IMG/VR virus record: IMGVR_UViG_3300002180_000016
Location: 32,305 to 54,382 of that record
Source: a virus
Length of the DNA stretch: 22,078 nucleotides
Reading direction: 5' to 3' (one strand)
Below are positions 1-5,700 of the stretch, piece by piece. Position numbers and translations under genes: made by a program. Numbering within the stretch: the stretch's first letter is position 1; every line of letters starts with the position of its first letter. The notes below the pieces were generated by a model that saw only the letters and a list, made by a program, of their open reading frames with translations, did no database searches and had not been told where the DNA came from.

Positions 1-178
1 CATTTGCAGATACTGACCAACCGATCAGAGCTGACTGAATGGAACTCCAGTTCTGACCGAAAACAGTATCGTCAAGTTGACCAGCTTCGTTGTTGATAGC
101 CCCTGCATTGCCGGGCATGGTATACCAGTTGGAACCTGAATCATCGGATAGCCGAATGCGCTTTGCCGTGACAGCCAT
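1..178 (-). CDS. Major tail (tube) protein, N-terminal part
   Basis: The frame starts at ATG 178 and stays open to the window edge, giving the first 59 residues (MAVTAKRIRLSDDSGSNW...). Segments such as YTMPGNAGAINNEAGQLDDT, followed by FGQNW and IGWSVSAN, resemble the N-terminus of major tail tube proteins of siphophages that I recognise from aquatic phages; this is family recollection, not a search. It would polymerise into the tail tube. It follows the tail terminator gene by 14 bp, and an AAAGGA-type ribosome binding site lies just before the ATG. This gene order (gp10-like protein, terminator, tube) is standard for siphophages. The remainder of the gene lies outside the window. Confidence 0.8.
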   Translation of the reverse strand, partial: MAVTAKRIRLSDDSGSNWYTMPGNAGAINNEAGQLDDTVFGQNWSSIQSALIGWSVSAN

Positions 179-192
179 AGTAGTGTCCTTTC

Positions 193-630
193 CTAAAGAC
201 TAGTGCGGTTTGTACCGGAAGCCGGCTCGATAATTAGTTTGAAGTTGAGTGATAGCATAGGTTGATTCTGTTCGGAGTATCCTAGCATAGCGATATCCGA
301 TAGCATCGAAATGGATACCCAACGATCCGCTCCAATAGTTTGACTCGGTAGCCCAAGTAATGCATTTTTAACATCCTGGCACTTTGTGTATGCAGCTTCG
401 TAACCGTTAGGATTCCCCCGCACCATCACTTGAACGGTAGGCTCGTCTAGGAGCCATTGTGGGTTAGGTTTTAATCCGCCAGAGTCATAACAGGTAATTA
501 CGGAATGGGGTACATTATCAGCCTGCGCAGGTTCACGAGAGACATAGATAGCCCAGCCTGTAGTCGCCGCAAACGTACCGATGCCTGCAGATACCAAAAG
601 ATCCTTTATGACTGTAGCCGGACTAGGCAC
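193..630 (-). CDS. Tail terminator-like protein (GTG start)
   Basis: A 145-aa product if it starts at GTG 630, which I prefer. The frame is open further upstream, but that part overlaps the preceding gp10-like gene heavily, and an AAGG ribosome binding site lies about 8 bases before the GTG. The overlap with the upstream gene is then only 8 bp. The protein begins VPSPATVIKDLLVSAGIGTF and contains an AIYVSREP strand, a PTVQVMVRG strand and a paired NPNGYEAAYTKCQDVKNALL helix. This alternation, the size and the position between a gp10-like protein and the tube protein match tail terminator or minor capsid proteins that cap the tail tube. Function is inferred from fold-like pattern and position. 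Confidence 0.65.
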   Translation of the reverse strand: MPSPATVIKDLLVSAGIGTFAATTGWAIYVSREPAQADNVPHSVITCYDSGGLKPNPQWLLDEPTVQVMVRGNPNGYEAAYTKCQDVKNALLGLPSQTIGADRWVSISMLSDIAMLGYSEQNQPMLSLNFKLIIEPASGTNRTSL

Positions 631-1081
631 TAGAAGCCACCTTAAATCCTTCCTTAATACGTTCTTGAATCTTAGTGAAGTCTGCCAAGATTGCATGCTC
701 CAAGTATTTAGCTTGGCCTGGCTTTGCGTGGAAGTAGTCGAGACGTTCATGCACTATGGCCGCATAGTTTGGAATACCACCTTTTGCATAACCCATCGTG
801 ACTTGAGCACCTCCCCTGAATTTACGTTTCTCTAAGTAGCCTGAATTTTGTAGAGCTCTGGTTTTCACCGGAACAATACTTTTTGACAATTCAAACGTGG
901 GCTCTAGGGCATCATAAAGCACATTAATAGATTGCTCGTCCATATGCTTCATCCAACGTTTGAACTGAGCAATGATATGAGCCATGCTATCACGGGTCTG
1001 GCGCGTATAGAACTCTTCAGCGGAACCCGTCCCAGAGATCCACTTCTTACCTACTGCAGGCTTGAAAGGTGCAACTGCCAT
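623..1081 (-). CDS. HK97 gp10-like head-tail/tail completion protein
   Basis: A 152-aa product. The middle (PVKTRALQNSGYLEKR, then GYAKGGIPNYAAIVHE, then AKPGQAKYLEHAI) carries the typical order of the HK97-gp10-like family: a basic strand after PVKTG/R-LR, a G-Y strand, a YA..VHE segment, and a final PGQAKYLE helix. Members join the head to the tail or assist tail completion. The ATG at 1081 overlaps the TAA of the previous gene as TAATG, implying coupled translation. The C-terminal helix (ADFTKIQERIKEGFK) fits the family. The neighbours (stopper before, terminator after) agree. Confidence 0.8.
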   Translation of the reverse strand: MAVAPFKPAVGKKWISGTGSAEEFYTRQTRDSMAHIIAQFKRWMKHMDEQSINVLYDALEPTFELSKSIVPVKTRALQNSGYLEKRKFRGGAQVTMGYAKGGIPNYAAIVHERLDYFHAKPGQAKYLEHAILADFTKIQERIKEGFKVASSA

Positions 1082-1407
1082 TAGAGTAACGCCCTCCGTT
1101 CATTCATTGCATTTCGAATATCAGGAATAGTGATCAGCTTCTTAATGCGCCATGCATCATCAAGTGTCACAGGTACTGCATCTGAGTGGTCACCTAACAT
1201 TAGAAAGGCACCTAATTCCAATTCCTGAGACACGAATACCACTGCACGGGAAATTCTTTTCTCGCCTTGGTCATCCAAGAACTCATCCTGACGCTCTTCC
1301 CAGCGAACTTTGATGATCTCCGGGGTGTCATACGTAGTACCCCCAAAACCGTCATTGACGGGATTGGACCAGTACGTTGCTTCTTGGGGATAATTCTTAC
1401 CAATCAT
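1081..1407 (-). CDS. Head-tail stopper-like protein
   Basis: A 108-aa beta-rich protein beginning MIGKNYPQEATYWSNPVNDG, with FGGTTYDTPEIIKVRWEER and later strands (SRAVVFVSQELELGAFLML, AWRIKKLITIPDIRN). The pattern of an N-terminal YW.NP..DGFGG.TYD.P..I.VRWE segment is common in small head-completion (stopper) proteins of siphophages, which close the portal channel. Position directly after the adaptor gene supports this. Its ATG overlaps the TGA of the adaptor gene (ATGA). The identification rests on size, beta pattern and position rather than on a diagnostic motif. Confidence 0.6.
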   Translation of the reverse strand: MIGKNYPQEATYWSNPVNDGFGGTTYDTPEIIKVRWEERQDEFLDDQGEKRISRAVVFVSQELELGAFLMLGDHSDAVPVTLDDAWRIKKLITIPDIRNAMNERRALL

Positions 1408-1775
1408 ACTACCCTGAACTCCGCTCTCTGCGCAGCTGAACCGATAGATGCAAGTGTGCCTGATGTATCAAAGGCAACAGCTTGAGCGCCGTATCGTGTG
1501 CTATTAAAACCTAAATTTTCAGCCGATTGCCGATTGTATTCTTCCTTGGAGTCCCCCACCTGTTTAGATACAAGTCCACCCTGATTCCAGGATATTTCAA
1601 AGAAGTGTGCTGCCAGCCATAATTCAATTTGAAGTAGGCGTGCATCAGTAAAGTCTTGGGTAGTTAAGTTTTCGGTAATGACAAGCTCCGCAGCAGCAAT
1701 AGCGGGTGCAGCATCGGCCACGTCAGGATCGATGTTCATGAGTGCTAGTACTTCTGCGGAGGTGATGGCTGTCAT
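1404..1775 (-). CDS. Head-tail adaptor (gp6/DUF4054-like)
   Basis: A 123-aa, largely helical protein: MTAITSAEVLALMNIDPDVA, then a helix with DARLLQIELWLAAHFFEI, then GLVSKQVGDSKEEYN and a C-terminal GFNSTRYGAQAVAFDTSGTL. The helix pair followed by a V..E-K-GD..E.Y segment and a YG..A..LD..G.L end is characteristic of phage head-tail connector/adaptor proteins that dock under the portal. It is preceded by the coiled-coil gene (12-bp gap, with AAGG about 10 bases before the ATG) and overlaps the stopper gene by 4 bp. Family membership is recognised by pattern; the exact subfamily is uncertain. Confidence 0.7.
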   Translation of the reverse strand: MTAITSAEVLALMNIDPDVADAAPAIAAAELVITENLTTQDFTDARLLQIELWLAAHFFEISWNQGGLVSKQVGDSKEEYNRQSAENLGFNSTRYGAQAVAFDTSGTLASIGSAAQRAEFRVV

Positions 1776-1787
1776 TTGACTTCAACC

Positions 1788-2168
1788 TTATTTTTTAGTG
1801 GCTTCGGCTTTAGCTTTAGCAGAGGCAGCATTAGCTTCTTCTGCTTTTTTCTTAGCAGCCTCTTCAGCCTCAAGTTCCGCTTGTGTATCAGTCTGAATCT
1901 TTTCGCGAGCCTCTTTCGCCTCAGCCTCACGTTCCGCTTTTTCAGCTTTTTCAGCCTCGACTGCGGCCATAAGCATAGTGTGCTCAGCTTCAGCCTCTTT
2001 CAGGGGCTTGAATTTATCTTTGAAGTTTTGATATTGGCCTAAGCTCAAAGAAACGCGATTCATGGCCGGATCATTAGCACGGTGGGTGATAATGCCGCCC
2101 TTACCATCAGGAATAGTATGGGTGCCATTCATTAGAACGTAAATCTCTTTTTTATCTACTTTTGACAT
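1788..2168 (-). CDS. Lys/Glu/Ala-rich coiled-coil protein between capsid and adaptor genes
   Basis: A 126-aa product from ATG 2168, chosen because GGAGG lies about 5 bases upstream; the frame is open for 14 more codons without a comparable site. The N-terminal ~65 residues (MSKVDKKEIYVLMNG, GGIITHRANDP, LSLGQYQNFKDKFKPL) look globular. From about residue 66 to the end it is almost only A, E and K, with few other residues, predicting a long charged coiled coil or disordered helix. Function unknown. Its place between the major capsid gene and the adaptor suggests a virion component or an assembly factor. Low-complexity composition makes database hits to the C-terminal half unreliable. Confidence 0.7.
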   Translation of the reverse strand: MSKVDKKEIYVLMNGTHTIPDGKGGIITHRANDPAMNRVSLSLGQYQNFKDKFKPLKEAEAEHTMLMAAVEAEKAEKAEREAEAKEAREKIQTDTQAELEAEEAAKKKAEEANAASAKAKAEATKK

Positions 2169-2250
2169 GGGTGCCTCCATAAGGTTTATGTATCTAGTAT
2201 TGGGATGCACGAATTTCTAAGTGCACCCCATTAGATGTGTAGTGGATCTC

Positions 2251-3240
2251 TTACGAGTAGTGAACGATACCAGAACGACCATCGTAGTCATCCTTGATGC
2301 GAGGCACCATGATTGACAGGACTTTGAAGTGCTTGATGAAGCCACCCTCAGTCGCCCATTGAACAGTTGTCGGCTGCTGGCCGATAACCATATCAACAAC
2401 ATCGCTTGTCATCTGCACCATCAGAACGTTTGTGCCCGTAACTTGAGTTGAGGGCTTGACAGCTGCAATTGCGGGAATTGCCATAACACGATCAAGAATC
2501 GTTTTGTCAGATTCCAACTTGTGATCTTCGCCCATATGCACATAAGCCGCATAGGAGACATAGATTGTATAAGGGCCAAACATGTTGTCAGCAACTGCAG
2601 CAGAAATCATTGCAAGAGTGTCGGTCACGATTTGAGCACCCGTTGCAGTAGCCCAGGATGCAGTGACTGATCCAGTGTTACGATTTGGTGCGTTCATGTA
2701 ACCATAAATCGTACCATTAGTACCCGCAATAGTGGCACCTGAGAACAACGTAGCCTCAGTTATTTCGGCGACCTTACGTGTAGCCATAGCCGGCAGAGTT
2801 TTATCCATCGGTAGGCCAAGTTTCCGTGAAGATTCCAGCGCGCGAATGTTGATACGGAAATCTTTGTGGAAGATAGGTAGTGGGATGGATGCCAGATTGA
2901 ATTCTTGACGATCACGCTGCCCGCTAGTAACACCAGCCATCGAAATTTCAGCATCGGTGATATCACTCGAACGTTCCCATTCAAGACGAGTAGTGCCCAG
3001 ACCATTGGGGATGTCATAACGTAGTCCAGCGTTAATCAAGTCGGCAACGGCACCAAGACGTTCACGTGTAACTTCGACAACAGTTGAATCGAAATCAATC
3101 CATTCGTCACGACGAAGGACATCATTTGTACGCAAAGCATTAACGTCGAAATTTGATGCAAGTAGTCGTGAAGCAACATCACCACCCGCCTGCATATTGT
3201 TCCCATTCATTACCAGGGAATCGATTGCTGCGTTTTCCAT
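2251..3240 (-). CDS. Major capsid protein (HK97 fold)
   Basis: A 329-aa protein from ATG 3240, with AAAGGA upstream. Features of the HK97-fold capsid family: an N-terminal region with LRTNDVLRRDEWIDFDSTVV and ERLGAVADLINAGL, an E-loop-like segment around SDITDAEISMAGVTSGQRDR, a long spine-helix region (DKTLPAMATRKVAEITEATL), an A-domain with GPYTIYVSYAAYVHM, and a C-terminal GFIKHFKVLSIMVPRIKDDY ending in GRSGIVHYS. It resembles the encapsulin-like subgroup of phage capsid proteins. The context is decisive: it is preceded by a protease-scaffold and a decoration protein and followed by head-completion genes. No maturation cleavage site can be assigned by eye. Confidence 0.88.
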   Translation of the reverse strand: MENAAIDSLVMNGNNMQAGGDVASRLLASNFDVNALRTNDVLRRDEWIDFDSTVVEVTRERLGAVADLINAGLRYDIPNGLGTTRLEWERSSDITDAEISMAGVTSGQRDRQEFNLASIPLPIFHKDFRINIRALESSRKLGLPMDKTLPAMATRKVAEITEATLFSGATIAGTNGTIYGYMNAPNRNTGSVTASWATATGAQIVTDTLAMISAAVADNMFGPYTIYVSYAAYVHMGEDHKLESDKTILDRVMAIPAIAAVKPSTQVTGTNVLMVQMTSDVVDMVIGQQPTTVQWATEGGFIKHFKVLSIMVPRIKDDYDGRSGIVHYS

Positions 3241-3277
3241 ACGCGTAGTTCCTTTCAGTTAGGGAGGACTTCCCGGG

Positions 3278-3700
3278 TTAAATGGTGGAGATAATGATGC
3301 GTGCAGGTGCACCGCCACCGGAGTTATCTACGGCCTCAGTGGCTTCAGCGATAGCGACACCTGCAGCTAAAAGACGTACAGTACCATCACCCGCAGATTC
3401 TAGTTTGCTACCTACCACAACTGCAGTTGCGGCCGCCGCCAGCAAAGCATACACTTCAGAGCCTGGAGGTAGTACTTCAAAAAGTACTTGATCTGTTGCG
3501 GCATAGTCATCATCGATACCATTACCGAACAGCTCATTTTCCATTGCATAAGCTGGGGCTGTAGCTACTGCGGCTGTTGCATGAACAACTGCAGCACCTG
3601 CAGAGTTGATTTGGATCAGGTGACCTGGAGTAATTGCTGCACCAGCGGGCGCTTCTTTCCGGATACCATTACCTTTTAAGACGATTGTTCTAGGAGCCAT
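3278..3700 (-). CDS. Capsid decoration / head accessory protein
   Basis: A 140-aa Ala/Gly/Val-rich protein beginning MAPRTIVLKGNGIRKEAPAG, with ITPGHLIQINSAG, a mid segment FGNGIDDDYAATDQVLFEVL, and a C-terminal GDGTVRLLAAGVAIAEATEA ending in RIIISTI. The order (charged N-term, A-x-I-x-PG-LI strand, DY...DQV.F.V.PPGSEVYALLA, G..L.S.GDG..R) is that of small beta-barrel decoration proteins encoded between prohead protease and major capsid genes. It probably binds the outer capsid surface in many copies. AAGGA precedes the ATG at 3700. The family is assigned from pattern and position. Confidence 0.7.
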   Translation of the reverse strand: MAPRTIVLKGNGIRKEAPAGAAITPGHLIQINSAGAAVVHATAAVATAPAYAMENELFGNGIDDDYAATDQVLFEVLPPGSEVYALLAAAATAVVVGSKLESAGDGTVRLLAAGVAIAEATEAVDNSGGGAPARIIISTI

Positions 3701-3740
3701 TTTTCTATATCCTTATGACTGGGGTTAATACTAACTCAGC

Positions 3741-4559
3741 TTACTCGACTAAGGTTAGTGGGAATGCTTGCGCCGCAATTGGTGCTGCTTGAGAATCAAC
3801 TGCATTCACACTGGGGGATACTGGTGCAGCACCCTCAAATGTGGGGATATTGGCCAGCGTAGAAACACGTTCCAACATTTCGATATCGAAACTGTTCAGC
3901 ATTTCCTCAGGAAACGTGTTCCGCTCGTTTGCAAGAAGTTTGCCTACAAGTGAGGCTTTACGTTCGGCGTGCAATTTCAGTCCGGCAGTGAGTGATTCAC
4001 GAATTTCAGCAGGAGCCGAATTCAAATAAGCCTCGACCGAGATGGGTGCTGCATTTGCCGCAGGTTCTGCAATTGCAGGATCTGCAACGATGGGATCGGT
4101 AACGATTGCTGCATCTTCGACTTCGGCTTCGACTCCAGTGGGGGCCCCATCTGTAGCGTTTTCATTGTCCATGATAGTATCTTCCTCTGAGGTTTGGGCC
4201 GCGTCAGCAGCTTCGGTGTTCGCATCAGAGCCATCAAGAGCGGCCACAATACGGTTGATAATGTTAATCTTGGTAGGTTCACCTTCGTCCAGTGCAGCTT
4301 TGTCGTTTGCAATGGAGTAATTGAGGGCGAATTTATCCATTGTAGACCACAGTTCGAATACCACCTGTCCGGTTGTAAAGGTGTGAATCGTATAGAGGTC
4401 TTCAGGATAGCGTTCGGTCAAAGCCGATAGCAAAAGTGAACGTACGGAATCGACGGGTAAGTCGGAAGGAACTTCATTGGTGAAAAGTCCATCACATAGT
4501 TCGGTCAGCAATGCAGCACGCTTATCAATGCGAAGTTGTTCTTGTTCGGGGGTATCCAT
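3741..4559 (-). CDS. Nested scaffold protein (internal start inside protease gene)
   Basis: In-frame internal ATG at 4559 (residue 227 of the protease fusion) is preceded by AGGAGAGCACA, an ideal Shine-Dalgarno site with about 5 bases of spacing, stronger than that of the full-length gene. It would give a 272-aa product beginning MDTPEQEQLRIDKRAALLTE that omits the protease domain and the cysteine cluster. Some phages, such as lambda with Nu3 inside C, make scaffold this way. A second in-frame ATG at 4172 (MDNENATDG) has AGAGGA about 10 bases upstream and could give a shorter 143-aa form. The sites are seen directly; use of them is inferred. Confidence 0.6.
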   Translation of the reverse strand: MDTPEQEQLRIDKRAALLTELCDGLFTNEVPSDLPVDSVRSLLLSALTERYPEDLYTIHTFTTGQVVFELWSTMDKFALNYSIANDKAALDEGEPTKINIINRIVAALDGSDANTEAADAAQTSEEDTIMDNENATDGAPTGVEAEVEDAAIVTDPIVADPAIAEPAANAAPISVEAYLNSAPAEIRESLTAGLKLHAERKASLVGKLLANERNTFPEEMLNSFDIEMLERVSTLANIPTFEGAAPVSPSVNAVDSQAAPIAAQAFPLTLVE

Positions 4560-5237
4560 TGTGCTCTCCTGGTTTGCCTGATCACGGCATTCCGCACAAT
4601 CAGTACAGCCAGCATCGCAATCAGAGTTGGTTTGAACAGGTGCACTTTGGCGAACGTTATTCAATCGTGGAATCCCACAACCGTCTTCGATGGAACATGC
4701 ACCAATAGTTCCTGCTGATAATAAAGCAAGGTGGTCTGGTGAAATTGATCTCCAGATACCCTCATACGTATCACTATTGAAACGCCCATTCTGCTGGTCT
4801 ACAGATGCATACAACCCGGTTGAAACTTCAACAAGTCCGCCATTTTCAATGCTTGAAAGGATTTCCTGAATTTCACCACCCGCAGAATTAATTTTACCAA
4901 CATCCAGCCAGGCCTCAGTCTTGAGCTTTGAATCTTCAACTCGGGTGTTAAACAGTAAGCCATAGGACCATTCCTCTAAAATTTCAGGTTGGCCTGCACT
5001 TACAAATGAGCCGTTAACTTTAGGATGATTCATAACAACTGGTCGACCGTTCCAGCCTTGAGGATGTTTACCAAATTCCGCAGCAAGCGCCAATTCGGGG
5101 TGTTCAGAGTTGGCACTGTGGAGTACACCTTCGACGATGGCAACGAGTGGAACGATACGATGTTCCAACCCATTATAAGTCCCCGTTCTTATTGATGATG
5201 TGTCTGCAGTAGTAAGTACGTTAAACATCTGACGCAT
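3741..5237 (-). CDS. Prohead protease (DUF2213-like) with C-terminal scaffold region
   Basis: A 498-aa protein. Residues ~15-190 match the DUF2213 type prohead protease: EHRIVPLVAIVEGVLH, then GWNGRPVVMNHP (the likely catalytic His), then GGLVEVSTGLYA (likely Ser) and SISPDHLALL. Residues ~183-223 hold eight cysteines, including CDAGCTDCAEC, a possible metal site. From ~225 on the protein is acidic and Ala-rich and ends in helices with SVEAYLNSAPAEIRESLTAG and LANERNTFPEEML, as in scaffolding proteins removed during maturation. The ATG at 5237 has AGGA about 9 bases upstream; a second ATG at 5228 is possible. The gene has its own promoter at 5272-5300. An internal start likely gives a separate scaffold (next entry). 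Confidence 0.8.
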   Translation of the reverse strand: MRQMFNVLTTADTSSIRTGTYNGLEHRIVPLVAIVEGVLHSANSEHPELALAAEFGKHPQGWNGRPVVMNHPKVNGSFVSAGQPEILEEWSYGLLFNTRVEDSKLKTEAWLDVGKINSAGGEIQEILSSIENGGLVEVSTGLYASVDQQNGRFNSDTYEGIWRSISPDHLALLSAGTIGACSIEDGCGIPRLNNVRQSAPVQTNSDCDAGCTDCAECRDQANQESTMDTPEQEQLRIDKRAALLTELCDGLFTNEVPSDLPVDSVRSLLLSALTERYPEDLYTIHTFTTGQVVFELWSTMDKFALNYSIANDKAALDEGEPTKINIINRIVAALDGSDANTEAADAAQTSEEDTIMDNENATDGAPTGVEAEVEDAAIVTDPIVADPAIAEPAANAAPISVEAYLNSAPAEIRESLTAGLKLHAERKASLVGKLLANERNTFPEEMLNSFDIEMLERVSTLANIPTFEGAAPVSPSVNAVDSQAAPIAAQAFPLTLVE

Positions 5238-5271
5238 GAGTAAAATCCTAATGCACTGGTTGATTAATTTT

Positions 5272-5300
5272 ATTATACAGTAGAGCTAAGGCACATTCAA
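5272..5300 (-). promoter_or_regulatory. Sigma70-like promoter for the head gene cluster
   Basis: On the minus strand TTGAAT (5300-5295), a 17-bp spacer and TATAAT (5277-5272) lie about 35 bases before the protease ATG. The -35 hexamer is embedded in TTAACCAGTTGA, a 12-mer also found exactly at the promoter at 13667-13695. It lies in the 132-bp gap after the baseplate-like gene, the largest gap in the leftward block. Confidence 0.7.
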
Positions 5301-5369
5301 CTGGTTAAAACACTAAATATCGGACCGTTGCAGTGCTCTCTAGCGGGAGCCGCAGTAGTGGGTGTAGTG

Positions 5370-5699
5370 TTATTTGACGCCTTCATTAACGGTATATAAA
5401 CCAGTCTCTAGGGTCTCAATTGAGGTATCAGGTTTAGTTGCGACTACACCGAAGAACATCCTGCCAACATTGTCTGCATGTGAGGCTTCAGGTGCCCATT
5501 GATATCTGCCTGATGCTGGGGTTGTTAGCGTCGCATTAACAGTAAACACCTGATCTGCACTATCTGCAGGAAAAGGTTCAGTACTTACAACGACTACAAT
5601 AGACCAGCCAGTAATATCAGCTACGGCTTTCGTTTCGGTGGATTTTACGACGCGTGGAACTGGATAAGTATCCCCACGTACTCTGACTAGATTAACCAT
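5370..5699 (-). CDS. Baseplate upper protein-like (BppU N-terminal domain type)
   Basis: A 109-aa product from ATG 5699, one base after the stop of the fibre gene. A longer frame starting at 5732 would overlap the fibre gene by 32 bp and begins with an unrelated basic stretch. The N-terminus MVNLVRVRGDTYPVPRVV, followed by ADITGWSIVVVVSTE, matches the pattern (R-G-D-T, then D-(I/L)-T-G-(W/A)) that I associate with BppU-type N-terminal domains of phage baseplate/receptor-binding complexes. The rest is beta strands (FTVNATLTTPASGRYQWAPE, FFGVVATKPD, ETLETGLYTV). Likely an adaptor or small structural subunit for the large adhesins just upstream. It is the last gene before the promoter at 5300. 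Confidence 0.55.
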   Translation of the reverse strand: MVNLVRVRGDTYPVPRVVKSTETKAVADITGWSIVVVVSTEPFPADSADQVFTVNATLTTPASGRYQWAPEASHADNVGRMFFGVVATKPDTSIETLETGLYTVNEGVK

Positions 5700-5700
5700 G

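Noticed and set aside
1776-2042. Plus-strand frame rich in Phe, Leu and Ser opposite the coiled-coil gene
   Set aside because: It is the complement of Lys/Glu/Ala codons; hydrophobic appearance is an artefact.
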